Assembly (NCBI GenBank): GCA_964528155.1
Contig: CAZGRL010000039.1
Coordinates: 1 to 30,494 of the forward strand
Length of the DNA: 30,494 bases
Reading direction: 5' to 3'
From: G001797105 sp964528155
Lineage (GTDB): Bacteria; Chloroflexota; Anaerolineae; Anaerolineales; E44-bin32
Numbering within the stretch: the stretch's first letter is position 1; every line of letters starts with the position of its first letter. Of this stretch, positions 1 to 7,575 are shown piece after piece. The notes under the pieces were generated by a model. It was not told the DNA's origin. It made no database searches and saw nothing but the letters and a program-made list of their open reading frames with translations. A program made the translations under genes and the position numbers.

Positions 1-2
1 CA

Positions 3-713
3 GATATCCAGCGGCGGTTCGCCGCCAACATGACTGTCCCGTTGGCATTGCTCTCTACGTATGCACTGGGCTACGGCTTGCTTCCTTTGCTTCGCCGCTG
101 GAATGCCGCCCTGATCCGTCCTCGACGGAGGGTGCTGCTGGCGCTCGTCATTGCGGCGGCCGTGCCTTCCTCTCTTTATGTCAGTACCGGTGGGGCGCTC
201 TACGCCGTCGGCCAGCCAGACAAGCTGTTTGACCCGCAGGGTCTCGTCTCGGCAGTGGACTGGTTGGGCAAGGTGAGTGGAGAATCGGACGTGGTCATGG
301 CGAACGAGAAGACCGGTCTTCTTATCCCGGCCAGGACAGGCGTCAGGACCTTCGTCGGGCACCCATTTGAAACCCTGGGCTACGAAGTGAAGCGTGATCT
401 TGCAGCGCGGTTTTTCTCGCCGCAGGGAATGGATTCGCCCGAACGCATGCACCTCCTGCGCACCTGCGGCTGCAACTGGGTGATCGCCGGACCGTATGAG
501 ACTCCGACCGGGAGCGAATGGCTGGAAAGGGATCTTCCAGCTTTGATGCCCGTGTATCAAGCGCAAGGTGTGACTGTCTACCATGTTGCAGACGACGCTA
601 TCGGCGATGACGGGACACCAGGTATAAGCCGGGCCCAGTCTCATCCTGGCGCCCCCTCTCCGTCCACCGCGGCCGAGGCAACAGGCCTGGGGTCCGGGAG
701 GGGCGGGTGGTAG
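3..713 (+). CDS. C-terminal part of a GT-C-like membrane protein (5' end outside window)
   Basis: The reading frame is open from the left edge (codons from position 3 read DIQRRFAANM), so the ATG at 30 is probably internal and the gene starts upstream. Two hydrophobic segments can be seen (about 31-90 and 120-180 nt), followed by a soluble tail of roughly 150 residues containing WLGKVSGESDVVMANEKTG and a CGCNWVIAGP stretch. This layout, with membrane spans followed by an extracytoplasmic C-terminal domain, matches the two downstream GT-C-type proteins, whose tails also describe a residue cluster of the type RWVVLD/NADYLM. The stop overlaps the start of the next gene (GTGGTAG), which suggests translational coupling. 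Function is inferred from neighbours; the catalytic N-terminus is not in the window. It could equally be a polyprenol-phosphate-sugar transferase or a non-catalytic relative. Confidence 0.6.
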   Translation, partial: DIQRRFAANMTVPLALLSTYALGYGLLPLLRRWNAALIRPRRRVLLALVIAAAVPSSLYVSTGGALYAVGQPDKLFDPQGLVSAVDWLGKVSGESDVVMANEKTGLLIPARTGVRTFVGHPFETLGYEVKRDLAARFFSPQGMDSPERMHLLRTCGCNWVIAGPYETPTGSEWLERDLPALMPVYQAQGVTVYHVADDAIGDDGTPGISRAQSHPGAPSPSTAAEATGLGSGRGGW

Positions 714-2313
714 CGCATCTTCCAACGTCCGCCGTGTGGCGTTGGCGCTGGCTCGTCCTCTACCTCGCTGGTCTATTGATCGCCGCTCTGGCAGCCTGGT
801 GGGTTCGCGCGCCAGGCTATATGGATGCGGATTATTACTATGTCAACGCCCGTGAGATCGAACAAGGTAGTGGGCTTGAGGAGCCATTTCTGTGGAACTA
901 TCTTGACGATCCCAGGGATTTGCCACATCCGTCATTCGCATATTGGATGCCGCTGGTGAGCTTCGTCAGTGCAGCCTCCATGGCGATCGCCGGAGTAGGG
1001 TTCCGGGGTGCGCAAGCGCCCTTTGTGTTGGCAACAGCTGCCATCCCGGCGCTGACAGTCGCCATTGCATCGCGTCTATCCTCCGACAGGTCGACCGTCC
1101 AACGGGCTGCGGCGCTCGCCATCTTCTCCGGGTTCTTCCTGCCATTCTTTGTCACGACGGATTCCTTTTCCATTTTCTTGTTGATCGGGGCGGGGGCCAT
1201 GGCAGTGATGGCCTCAGCTGCGGAGGGAGGCCGGAGGAGCGGGTGGCTTGTCGCCGGCGCGCTAGTTGGGCTCGCCCACCTCACCCGCGCGGATGGCCTG
1301 CTACTCCTCGTCCTGGGCTTGATAGCGGCCTGGTCCAGTGAACGAAGAGGCGCCTCGGTCTCGTTGTTGGTTTGCGGCTACTTTCTGGTGATGACGCCTT
1401 GGTGGGTGCGAAACTGGTCAGCTGTCGGCAGTCCATTCCCCCTGGGGCAGAACCGGACGCTATGGCTTACGCGATACGACGACCTATTCAGTTTTCCGGC
1501 CTCGATCCTCACGCCGGAACGCTGGCTAGCATCAGGTTTGGCTGTAATCGTTACGAGTCGCTTCGAGGCTCTGTTCGCCAACCTGAGAACGCTCGTTGCC
1601 GTAAACGGTCTCGTTTTCCTGGGACCGTTCATGCTCATTGGTGCACTGGAGAAAAGATCCGACTGGCTTGTCAGGCTCAATGCGATCTACCTGTTCATCC
1701 TCCTAGGTGTGATGAGTTTTGTGTTTCCCTTCGCCGGCGCCAGGGGCGGTTTCTNNNNNNNNNNCACTCGAGCACGGCGCTCATGCCGCTGTTGTGGTCT
1801 CTAGCTCCGTTGGGGATCCGACGCGCGGTCGAGTGGGCGGCCGACCGACGCGGATGGGCCGTCGATAGGGCGCGCGCACTCTTCGGATGGAGCGCGCCGG
1901 CGTTGGCGGGTGTGCTGACCATCGGTCTATTTTGGACGCGTGTCGTCGGTCCTGCTGCCACCTCGCCGGCCTGGAGCGGATCGGCGGCGGCGTACTCCGA
2001 GGTGAGCCGGATCCTCACAGGCCTCGATCCCGCCCGGTCGGTCGTTGCGGCCAACAACCCGCCGGGGATGTTCCTGGCTTCGGGCGCGCCGAGTGTGATG
2101 ATCCCCAATGGTCCTCCGGAGACCTTGCATGCGGTTGTGGAACGGTACGGTGTTCGATGGGTCGTGCTCGACGCCAACCGGCCCGAGGGGCTGGCCGCGC
2201 TGTACCTCGATCCCGACTCGGTGCCGTGGTTGGCTCTGGAGCGGAGGCTCGAGGGATTGCCCGGAGGCGACATCTTGATTCTGAGGGTCACGGAAGAGGA
2301 AGCCGGGTCATGA
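707..2313 (+). CDS. GT-C-like (GT39-type) membrane glycosyltransferase, broken by an N run
   Basis: The GTG start at 707 overlaps the previous stop. After one N-terminal membrane span there is a MDADYYY motif (Asp40, Asp42) in the first extracytoplasmic loop, where GT-C enzymes carry their catalytic acidic residues. Next come the LWNYLDDP and LPHPSFAYWMPL stretches, then many hydrophobic spans. Ten Ns at 1755-1764 shift the frame: the left part reads ...FAGARGGF and the right part resumes in another frame as HSSTALMPLLW, continuing through an extracytoplasmic tail to 2313. The family would be expected to use a lipid-linked sugar and modify a glycan or protein outside the membrane; the acceptor is unknown. 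The break is most simply an assembly gap rather than a real frameshift. The 3' end overlaps the next ATG (ATGA). Confidence 0.7.
1755..1764. other. assembly gap (10 Ns) inside a coding region
   Basis: Ten Ns sit between codons reading GGF and HSS. The left frame ends with a single t at 1754 in codon position 1, and the right frame starts cleanly at 1765. The real missing length is therefore 2 plus a multiple of 3 bases if the gene is intact; ten Ns is a placeholder that does not keep frame. Confidence 0.95.
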
Positions 2314-3878
2314 CGCCGACGGCAACATTCCGGTGCTGGAGATGGCCTGTGATCTACGCCGCCATCACCATCCTTACTTGCGCTGTCTATCTCTTTGCCG
2401 CCCGGCGGGAATTCGGGCTCGGCTTCCCCCTGGATGACGCCTGGATCCACCAGACCTACGCCCGCAATCTGGTCGATCTCAGGACCTGGACATTTCAGCC
2501 GGGGCCCACGAGTGGAGGTTCGACATCGCCACTTTGGACGACGCTGCTGGCTGTGGGTGCGGCCTTCGGACTCGATCCGCGCACCTGGGCCTACGTGCTC
2601 GGCGGGGTGGCGTTGTTCTTCACAGGCCTCCTGTCTCGCGAGTGGTTGAGCCGCAGGCTGTCCGATCCGGCCTGGGCCTGGACGGCGGGGGTCGTTGTCG
2701 TGCTTGAGTGGCATTTGGCCTGGGCCGGGCTGTCCGGAATGGAAACTATTCTTCAAGCCCTCCTAGTTGTGGCGGTTTTCCTTCTACTCGAGGCGCGCCG
2801 GTCGGCTCCTGTAGCCGTGGGTGCGCTGATCGGCCTGGGGATGTGGATCCGGCCGGACGCGGTCACCCTGATCGTGCCACTGATCTGGCTCCTGGCCTGG
2901 GATCCTGAGCCGATTTCCGATCGCGTCCGAATCCTCATCCTGACCGGGCTAGGCATGGCAATGCTCGTAGCGCCCTACCTGGCCTTTAATCGCCTTGTCG
3001 GAGGTGAATGGTGGCCGACAACGTTCTACGCTAAACAGGCAGAGTACGCCGTCCTCAGGCAGTCGCCGATCGCCACCCGACTCCTTGCGGAGTTCATCCA
3101 GCCGATGATCGGTGTCGGCATCATGCTTCTCCCGGGATTGGTCTTGGCGGCCTGGCACGCGATCCGATCTCGCAAGTTGGGTAGCCTGGCCCCACTGGTG
3201 TGGGCGGTGGTGTTCATGTCGATGTATGCGCTGCGCCTGCCGGTCACATACCAACACGGACGTTATGTGATACCGACTGTTCCGGTCATACTGGTCGTCG
3301 GTCTGGACGGATTGGTTTCGTCCGGTTGGCCTCTCGGTCGCAGAGGTCGAAGGCGCATGACGGCTCTGGCCTGGCCGGCGAGCGTAGGCGGGGTCCTGCT
3401 CGGCTTCTGGCTCCTCGGAGCGGGCGCCTACGCCAGGGACGTCTCGATCATTGAGACGGAGATGGTCGCGGCCTCGCGCTGGATCGCCACCCACACAGAG
3501 CCGGACGCGGTCGTCGCCGCGCACGATATTGGCGCGCTGGGATACTACGGCGGGCGTCCGATCCTCGACCTGGCTGGTCTCGTGTCACCCGATGTGATTC
3601 CGATCCTGCGCGACGAGGGATCCTTGGCGGAGTACTTGAATCGGAACAATGCCGACTACCTGATGACGTTCCCGGGCTGGTATCCGGAGTTGACCCGGTG
3701 GGCCCAGCCGGTCTTCCGGACGGGCGCGTCGTACAGTCCGGCCGCCGGCGGCGAGAACATGGTGGTCTTTCGATGGCAGCCTGTCGAGTTTGCTTCCCTT
3801 GGCCCGTCTATGCTATACTCGCCCCACTCAATCGGCGGCAGGTTGGAGCATGGAGACGATACGGGTCATCATCGTTGA
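2310..3878 (+). CDS. GT-C-like membrane glycosyltransferase family protein
   Basis: The start is the ATG that overlaps the preceding stop by four bases. The 522-residue product has one N-terminal span (about residues 13-30), then a loop with PLDDAWIHQTYARNL in which Asp42-Asp43 occupy the place of GT-C catalytic acids. About ten further hydrophobic spans follow, and then a soluble tail from about residue 375 (SIIETEMVAASRWIATHTEPD...). It is the third gene of a tandem set with the same architecture, probably working on lipid-linked sugar transfer at the outer face of the membrane; donor and acceptor cannot be read from the sequence. The last 35 or so residues after VVFRW run through the promoter and the first 29 bp of the next gene, so this tail is probably not conserved. 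Confidence 0.72.
   Translation: MTPTATFRCWRWPVIYAAITILTCAVYLFAARREFGLGFPLDDAWIHQTYARNLVDLRTWTFQPGPTSGGSTSPLWTTLLAVGAAFGLDPRTWAYVLGGVALFFTGLLSREWLSRRLSDPAWAWTAGVVVVLEWHLAWAGLSGMETILQALLVVAVFLLLEARRSAPVAVGALIGLGMWIRPDAVTLIVPLIWLLAWDPEPISDRVRILILTGLGMAMLVAPYLAFNRLVGGEWWPTTFYAKQAEYAVLRQSPIATRLLAEFIQPMIGVGIMLLPGLVLAAWHAIRSRKLGSLAPLVWAVVFMSMYALRLPVTYQHGRYVIPTVPVILVVGLDGLVSSGWPLGRRGRRRMTALAWPASVGGVLLGFWLLGAGAYARDVSIIETEMVAASRWIATHTEPDAVVAAHDIGALGYYGGRPILDLAGLVSPDVIPILRDEGSLAEYLNRNNADYLMTFPGWYPELTRWAQPVFRTGASYSPAAGGENMVVFRWQPVEFASLGPSMLYSPHSIGGRLEHGDDTGHHR
3790..3819 (+). promoter_or_regulatory. sigma70-type promoter with extended -10 for the response regulator
   Basis: A -35-like TTGCTT (3790-3795) is followed after 18 bp by TATACT (3814-3819), which is preceded by TG one base upstream (extended -10, TGcTATACT). 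Transcription would begin near 3826, about 24 nt before the ATG at 3850. The promoter lies inside the 3' end of the upstream gene, so the two-component genes can be expressed independently of the glycosyltransferases. Confidence 0.6.
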
Positions 3879-4542
3879 CGACCATCCGTTGTTCCGGGAA
3901 GGCGTCCGCAACGTCCTTGACGCCGAGGAAGATCTGGACATCCTCGCCGAAGGAACCAGTGGTGACCAGGCAATCGAGCTCGTTCGTGAACATCGCCCAA
4001 GAGTCGCCCTCATCGACGTCAATCTTCCCAATATGAACGGAATCCAGGTTACCCGACAGATCACGGCCGAGCGCCTTGGGACGTCGGTAGTGCTTCTCAC
4101 CGCCTACGATGACGTTGAGCAGGTGCTTCACGCGTTCAGCGCCGGCGCTTCGGCCTACTGCTCGAAGGATGTGCAGGCCGGCAAGTTGGTCGACGTCATC
4201 CGGCATGTTGCCCGTGGCTTCTTCGTTGTCGGCGATCAAGTGTATGACGGAACGGGGTTGCAGCAGTGGCTCATGCACGGCGTCGAAGCCGTCCGGCGGC
4301 CACATCTGGAGGGGGAGGTCGATGCTTTCGCGCCCCTGTCGCCGAGGGAGATGGAGATCCTGCAGTATGTGACGCGCGGCCTGAGCAACAAGGAAATCGC
4401 CGCCCGGCTCGGTATCAGCCATCAAACCGTGAAAAATCACATGACCGCCATCCTGCACAAGCTTGATGTGGAGGACCGGACGCAAGCCGCGGTCTATGCA
4501 CTGAGACATGGCTGGGTCCGACTGCAGGATACTCGCAAGTGA
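3850..4542 (+). CDS. NarL/FixJ-family response regulator (REC + LuxR-type HTH)
   Basis: The 230-residue protein begins METIRVIIVDDHPLFREGVR. The receiver domain (about 1-120) shows acidic Asp10/Asp11, phosphoacceptor Asp56 (ALIDVNLPN), Thr84 and Lys106 (CSKD). The LuxR-type DNA-binding domain (about 160-225) contains LSPREMEIL, GLSNKEIAARLGIS and TVKNHM. Phosphorylation by the kinase encoded 88 bp downstream would switch on DNA binding. I chose the ATG at 3850 because the receiver domain begins there and a good promoter lies just upstream; a frame extension to 3790 would include the promoter. Since the pair sits directly before the pilin gene, Tad pilus genes are plausible targets, but that is inference from position. 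DegU or LiaR subfamily names would also fit. Confidence 0.9.
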   Translation: METIRVIIVDDHPLFREGVRNVLDAEEDLDILAEGTSGDQAIELVREHRPRVALIDVNLPNMNGIQVTRQITAERLGTSVVLLTAYDDVEQVLHAFSAGASAYCSKDVQAGKLVDVIRHVARGFFVVGDQVYDGTGLQQWLMHGVEAVRRPHLEGEVDAFAPLSPREMEILQYVTRGLSNKEIAARLGISHQTVKNHMTAILHKLDVEDRTQAAVYALRHGWVRLQDTRK

Positions 4543-4558
4543 TCGCAGGCTCGCGCTG

Positions 4559-4584
4559 GGATCCCTGCCGAGGCAGGCGGATCC
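4559..4584. repeat. hairpin between response regulator and kinase genes
   Basis: GGATCC-CTGCC, a GA centre, then GGCAG-gc-GGATCC form an 11-bp stem with a two-base bulge; a more relaxed tetraloop version is also possible. No T run follows, so it is not a convincing terminator. It may adjust the amount of kinase relative to regulator or protect mRNA. Confidence 0.4.
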
Positions 4585-4630
4585 GCGTCAAGGCAAATTA
4601 CGACAGGCGTCGTAGCAGGTTGGAGGCCTC

Positions 4631-5683
4631 ATGACCGAGGCGGTCGAGGAGAGCGAGCTCAACCCGCTGGAAGCGTTCATGGAGCGCAGCGGTGAGGAGC
4701 TTGAACAATCCCAGAACAAATTGAAGGAAATCGCCCTGCTGGTCGAACAGAGCCAGGGCGAGGTCGACAAGCTGGCGCAGCGCAACGCCTCGATCACGGC
4801 CCAACTTCATCAACTCCAGGCGCACTTCGATACGGTGCCCCGCGAGGACATTCGATCGGCTTATGAGTCGGCCCAAGACGCTCAACAGCGCTTGTTTACG
4901 ATGCGTGGCCAGCTCGAGAAGCTTCAAAGCGACAAATCCCACCTTGAGCGCTATGTCCAGTACATCAATGAGCTGATCGCCTTGCTCGAGGGCGGTTCTG
5001 TTCCCGCGCCGACCGGGCAGCCCGCCGCCCGTGCGCAAAGCGGCGTGGAACAGATCATCGAGGCTCAGGAAGAAGAGCGGCGCAAGATATCCCGCCAGAT
5101 CCACGACGGCCCGGCGCAGGCCCTGTCGAACTTCATCCTTCAGACCGAGATTGCCACTCGGCTGTTCGACTCCGATCCAAACAAGGCACGCGAGGAATTG
5201 AACAGCCTCAAGGCCTCCGCACAGACGAGCTTCAACACCGTGCGCGGATTCATCTTCGACCTGCGCCCGATGATGCTTGACGACCTGGGGGCGGTTCCGA
5301 CGATCCGCCGCTACACCGAGGCCTTCAAGGAGAAGACCGGGTTGAGCATCAATCTGGTCGTGACGGGGACCGAGCGGCGCCTGGAGTCGCACCGGGAGGT
5401 TCTGGTCTTCCGGGCGGTTCAGCAGCTGCTTGGAAACGTCCGAGACTACGCTCAGGCCACCCAGGCGAAAGTCACACTGGACATGGGCGACCATCAGGTC
5501 CGGGCCGGTGTCGAGGACAATGGGAAGGGCTTCGAGAAGGACAGCCTTGACGCTGGCGACGGCCAGGGGCAGGGCCTCGAGATGCTCCGCAAAAGGGTCG
5601 AGCAGGTGGGCGGGGTGATGGAGATTGATAGCTCAGCCGACCAGGGCTCCCGGGTGATCTTCTGGATCCCTACCGGCGACTAG
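4631..5683 (+). CDS. DegS-like cytoplasmic sensor histidine kinase
   Basis: The 350-residue protein has no membrane span. Residues about 5-120 are a long charged, Gln-rich coiled coil resembling the DegS-type sensor region. The HisKA_3 dimerisation/phosphoacceptor region follows, with EEERRKISRQIHDGPAQ and phospho-His158. The C-terminal ATPase domain has an N-box (QQLLGNVRDYAQAT, Asn269), a DNGKGF G1 box (296-301) and a GQGLEML G2-type loop (about 313-319). GGAGG lies 4 nt before the ATG. It should phosphorylate the response regulator encoded upstream, as HisKA_3 kinases pair with NarL-type regulators. Being soluble, it would read an intracellular signal or act through a partner protein; the signal is unknown. 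The acidic Asp after the His fits possible phosphatase activity in this family. Confidence 0.88.
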   Translation: MTEAVEESELNPLEAFMERSGEELEQSQNKLKEIALLVEQSQGEVDKLAQRNASITAQLHQLQAHFDTVPREDIRSAYESAQDAQQRLFTMRGQLEKLQSDKSHLERYVQYINELIALLEGGSVPAPTGQPAARAQSGVEQIIEAQEEERRKISRQIHDGPAQALSNFILQTEIATRLFDSDPNKAREELNSLKASAQTSFNTVRGFIFDLRPMMLDDLGAVPTIRRYTEAFKEKTGLSINLVVTGTERRLESHREVLVFRAVQQLLGNVRDYAQATQAKVTLDMGDHQVRAGVEDNGKGFEKDSLDAGDGQGQGLEMLRKRVEQVGGVMEIDSSADQGSRVIFWIPTGD

Positions 5684-5729
5684 CTTCGACCACCCCCCGC
5701 AGCCTGATCAAGTTGGGAAAGGCATCGGA

Positions 5730-5742
5730 AATAGGTCCTATT
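5730..5742. promoter_or_regulatory. 13-bp palindrome overlapping the pilin -35 element (possible operator)
   Basis: AATAGG-T-CCTATT is a perfect palindrome around one base. Its right end covers the first two bases of the TTGCCC -35 element of the flp promoter. NarL/FixJ regulators usually bind short inverted repeats near -35, so it is a candidate site for the regulator encoded at 3850-4542. Binding is not shown by the sequence. Confidence 0.35.
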
Positions 5743-5770
5743 GCCCGTGGGTGCGGCCTCCCCCTATAAT
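5741..5770 (+). promoter_or_regulatory. sigma70-type promoter of the Flp pilin gene
   Basis: TTGCCC (5741-5746) and a consensus TATAAT (5765-5770) are separated by 18 bp. The predicted start near 5777 leaves a leader of about 50 nt with a very strong ribosome binding site, as expected for an abundant structural protein. Confidence 0.65.
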
Positions 5771-5810
5771 TGTGACAGCCTGAGGCACGAAAAAGGCGAG
5801 TCTTACACGG

Positions 5811-5821
5811 AAAGGAGGTGA
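5811..5821 (+). promoter_or_regulatory. very strong Shine-Dalgarno of flp
   Basis: AAAGGAGGTGA is an almost complete complement of the 16S rRNA 3' end, about 8 nt from its GGAGG core to the ATG at 5827. It is the strongest ribosome binding site I noticed in the window and fixes the pilin start. Confidence 0.8.
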
Positions 5822-5826
5822 GCTGC

Positions 5827-5973
5827 ATGTTGTTCGGACCCAAAGAAAGAGGTCAGGGCCTGGTCGAGTACGCGTTGATCCTTGTTTTGGTCGCCGTCGT
5901 AGTGATTGTCATTCTGGCGTTACTCGGGCCCGCCATCGGCAATGTGTTCAGCAACATCGTCAACAACATCTAG
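5827..5973 (+). CDS. flp: Flp-family type IVc (Tad) major pilin
   Basis: The gene encodes 48 residues: a short charged leader MLFGPKERG, then QGLVEYALILVLVAVVVI and a small C-terminal tail. The Flp signature is present. Cleavage by prepilin peptidase is expected after Gly9, which puts Glu at +5 and Tyr at +6 of the mature pilin, followed by the hydrophobic helix that packs in the pilus core. The mature protein would be about 39 residues, on the small side for Flp pilins. It has its own promoter, a near-perfect ribosome binding site and a terminator, so it is likely transcribed alone and at high level. The assembly machinery is encoded just downstream. No prepilin peptidase gene is in the window. 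Confidence 0.9.
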   Translation: MLFGPKERGQGLVEYALILVLVAVVVIVILALLGPAIGNVFSNIVNNI

Positions 5974-6027
5974 CACTTGGTGGCACCATGTGACAATCGA
6001 CCTATCGACCACCTGCCGATCGCAATG

Positions 6028-6053
6028 GAGCCCTATCAGCGATAGGGCTCTTT
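6028..6053 (+). terminator. intrinsic terminator after flp
   Basis: GAGCCCTATC (6028-6037) and GATAGGGCTC (6041-6050) form a perfect 10-bp stem around AGC, followed by only TTT. The short T tract makes efficiency uncertain. Its position 55 bp after the pilin stop would end a monocistronic flp transcript or protect its 3' end. Confidence 0.65.
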
Positions 6054-6137
6054 GCATCAAGAGCCTCGGGTCGGCCCTGGGGGGCATGCCCGGAGTGGTG
6101 TATCTGGAGCTTCATTGCGCAGCACGCGGAAGATAGG

Positions 6138-6186
6138 CGATTCTGTGTTTGTCGAGAGGCGAAGCCGCTCGACAAACACAGAATCG
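6138..6186. repeat. perfect 19-bp inverted repeat with an 11-nt centre
   Basis: CGATTCTGTGTTTGTCGAG (6138-6156) is repeated exactly as its reverse complement at 6168-6186. The centre (6157-6167) can add a further GGC/GCC pairing around GAA after one mismatch. The arms are less GC-rich than the surroundings. No T tract follows on either strand. It may be a dispersed palindromic element, an RNA hairpin or a protein-binding site; no second copy was noticed in the window. Confidence 0.8.
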
Positions 6187-6243
6187 GCTGATCGACGTGC
6201 CGCGTGCCGCAAGCGCTCGATACACCCGCCTGGAGGGACCGCC

Positions 6244-6271
6244 TTGACTTTTGAATGGGAAACACTATCAT
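6244..6271 (+). promoter_or_regulatory. promoter of the cpaB-cpaE-cpaF-tadB-tadC operon
   Basis: TTGACT (6244-6249) and TATCAT (6266-6271) are 16 bp apart. Transcription would begin near 6278 and give a leader of about 43 nt with AAGGAGG (6310-6316) before the ATG at 6321. It would let the assembly genes be expressed separately from the pilin. Confidence 0.5.
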
Positions 6272-6320
6272 TGCCTCGCCCACCGGCACTGAGCCGGGCT
6301 TGGCCTGACAAGGAGGCGAA

Positions 6321-7451
6321 ATGCGCCGTGGCCGCCTATTGATCCTCTTCGCCCTGATAATCCTCTTTGGGGCAGTCGCCGTGTTTTTGTTCCTGAGGGG
6401 TGTGACCCAGCAGCCGGCTGAGGTGCAGGGTACACCGGCGGTGCCGAGCGACATGGTGGAGATTGTGATCGCGGCGCAGGATATCGCCCGTGGCGCGGAG
6501 ATTCCGCCTGACGGCGTCATCGCCGCTCCCTTCCCGGCGGATTCGGTTGTCGAGACCATGTTGACCGATGTCGGCCAGGCCGTAGGCCGGCGAGCCCGGA
6601 TGGACATCGCCCGGGGCGTGCCCCTCACCGAGAACATGGTGACCGATTCACCCGGCACCTTGCTCGGAACGGGGTCAATCGCCTCGATTGCGATCCCGCC
6701 CGGCATGACGGCTATTGCGATTCCGATGTCGCGGCTCTCCGGTGTGGCCTATGCGCTGCGGGATGGAGACAGCGTGGACGTTCTGGTGGCCATGCTCATG
6801 ATCGATATCGATCAGGAGTTCCAGGCGGGCGAGCCGAACAAAACGATCCACTTCATCGATTCGGGCGGGAGCCTCGTCACCGGCGCCTTGTGTACAGAGT
6901 TGACACAGGACGAGAATGGCACCAAGTGCACCAACCCGGAGCTCCCTCCGCTGGGTAAACTTGTGACCGATCCCGACACCGGCGTTCAACTCTACGCGCT
7001 CCCGGCGGAGGCTCAGCGGGCTCGCCTTGTGACGCAGCGGTTGGTTCGCAACGCCACGGTGCTGCATGTCGGGACGTCGCCCCTGAGCGACGAGCCGGCT
7101 CCGGCGGTCGTGGTGGCGACACCCGAGGTCGCTGGCGCTCCTCCCCCTGAAGCCCCGCAGGCGGGGGCACCGACGGCCGCCGCTCCCTCGCCGGACGTCG
7201 TCACCCTCATCGTCTCACCTCAGGATGCGCTCTCGCTGAATTGGGCGATGAAAGCCAATGTCGACATGACGCTCACGCTGCGCGCGCCGGGCGACAGCCA
7301 GGAAGTCGACACAACCAGCGTTACGCTGCAGTACCTGATTGACAACTACAGCATCGCCGTGCCCTCCAAGCTCCCGTATGGGTTGGAGCCTCGACTGGAC
7401 GCGATCGTCCCGCCGGTCCTGGGTAACGACCAGCCGACGCCTATCCCATAG
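6321..7451 (+). CDS. cpaB: Flp pilus assembly protein CpaB/RcpC
   Basis: The 376-residue product has a single N-terminal membrane anchor (about residues 6-27) followed by an SAF-type domain (about 46-110; VEIVIAAQDIARGAEIPPDGV, RARMDIARGVPLTENMV). A CpaB C-terminal region follows (IPPGMTAIAIPMSRLSGVAYALRDGDSVDVLVAM), as in RcpC/CpaB of Tad systems. Near residues 265-290 there is an Ala/Pro-rich linker. In proteobacteria CpaB works with the secretin; here no secretin is near, so it may contact the cell wall or the pilus base instead. A clear AAGGAGG lies upstream. It is the first gene of the assembly operon; cpaE follows after 124 bp that hold no obvious gene. Confidence 0.85.
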   Translation: MRRGRLLILFALIILFGAVAVFLFLRGVTQQPAEVQGTPAVPSDMVEIVIAAQDIARGAEIPPDGVIAAPFPADSVVETMLTDVGQAVGRRARMDIARGVPLTENMVTDSPGTLLGTGSIASIAIPPGMTAIAIPMSRLSGVAYALRDGDSVDVLVAMLMIDIDQEFQAGEPNKTIHFIDSGGSLVTGALCTELTQDENGTKCTNPELPPLGKLVTDPDTGVQLYALPAEAQRARLVTQRLVRNATVLHVGTSPLSDEPAPAVVVATPEVAGAPPPEAPQAGAPTAAAPSPDVVTLIVSPQDALSLNWAMKANVDMTLTLRAPGDSQEVDTTSVTLQYLIDNYSIAVPSKLPYGLEPRLDAIVPPVLGNDQPTPIP

Positions 7452-7575
7452 CCGCCCGCGGAGATGTGAAGGGTTCCCCGGCCGGGTCGGGTCGCCGCCC
7501 GATCCGGGCAGCCCGACTGTCAGCACATGGCGGAATCGGGGATCGGTTCGGCGACGGTGACTCACGGAGACCAGA

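Larger units (their letters stand above)
5974..6320. other. 347-bp non-coding region between flp and cpaB
   Basis: No coding region is convincing here on either strand. It holds a likely terminator for flp (6028-6053), a long perfect inverted repeat (6138-6186), and a promoter for cpaB (6244-6271). Short open frames cross the inverted repeat but show no family motif and no ribosome binding site. Confidence 0.7.

Noticed and set aside
1887..2309. Upstream extension of the third membrane protein frame
   Set aside because: It overlaps the supported second glycosyltransferase in another frame and is rich in Arg and Cys, typical of a shadow frame.
7452..7575. Small GC-rich hairpin (TCGGG...CCCGA) between cpaB and cpaE
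   Set aside because: Only five base pairs and no T tract; in a GC-rich intergenic region this is expected by chance.
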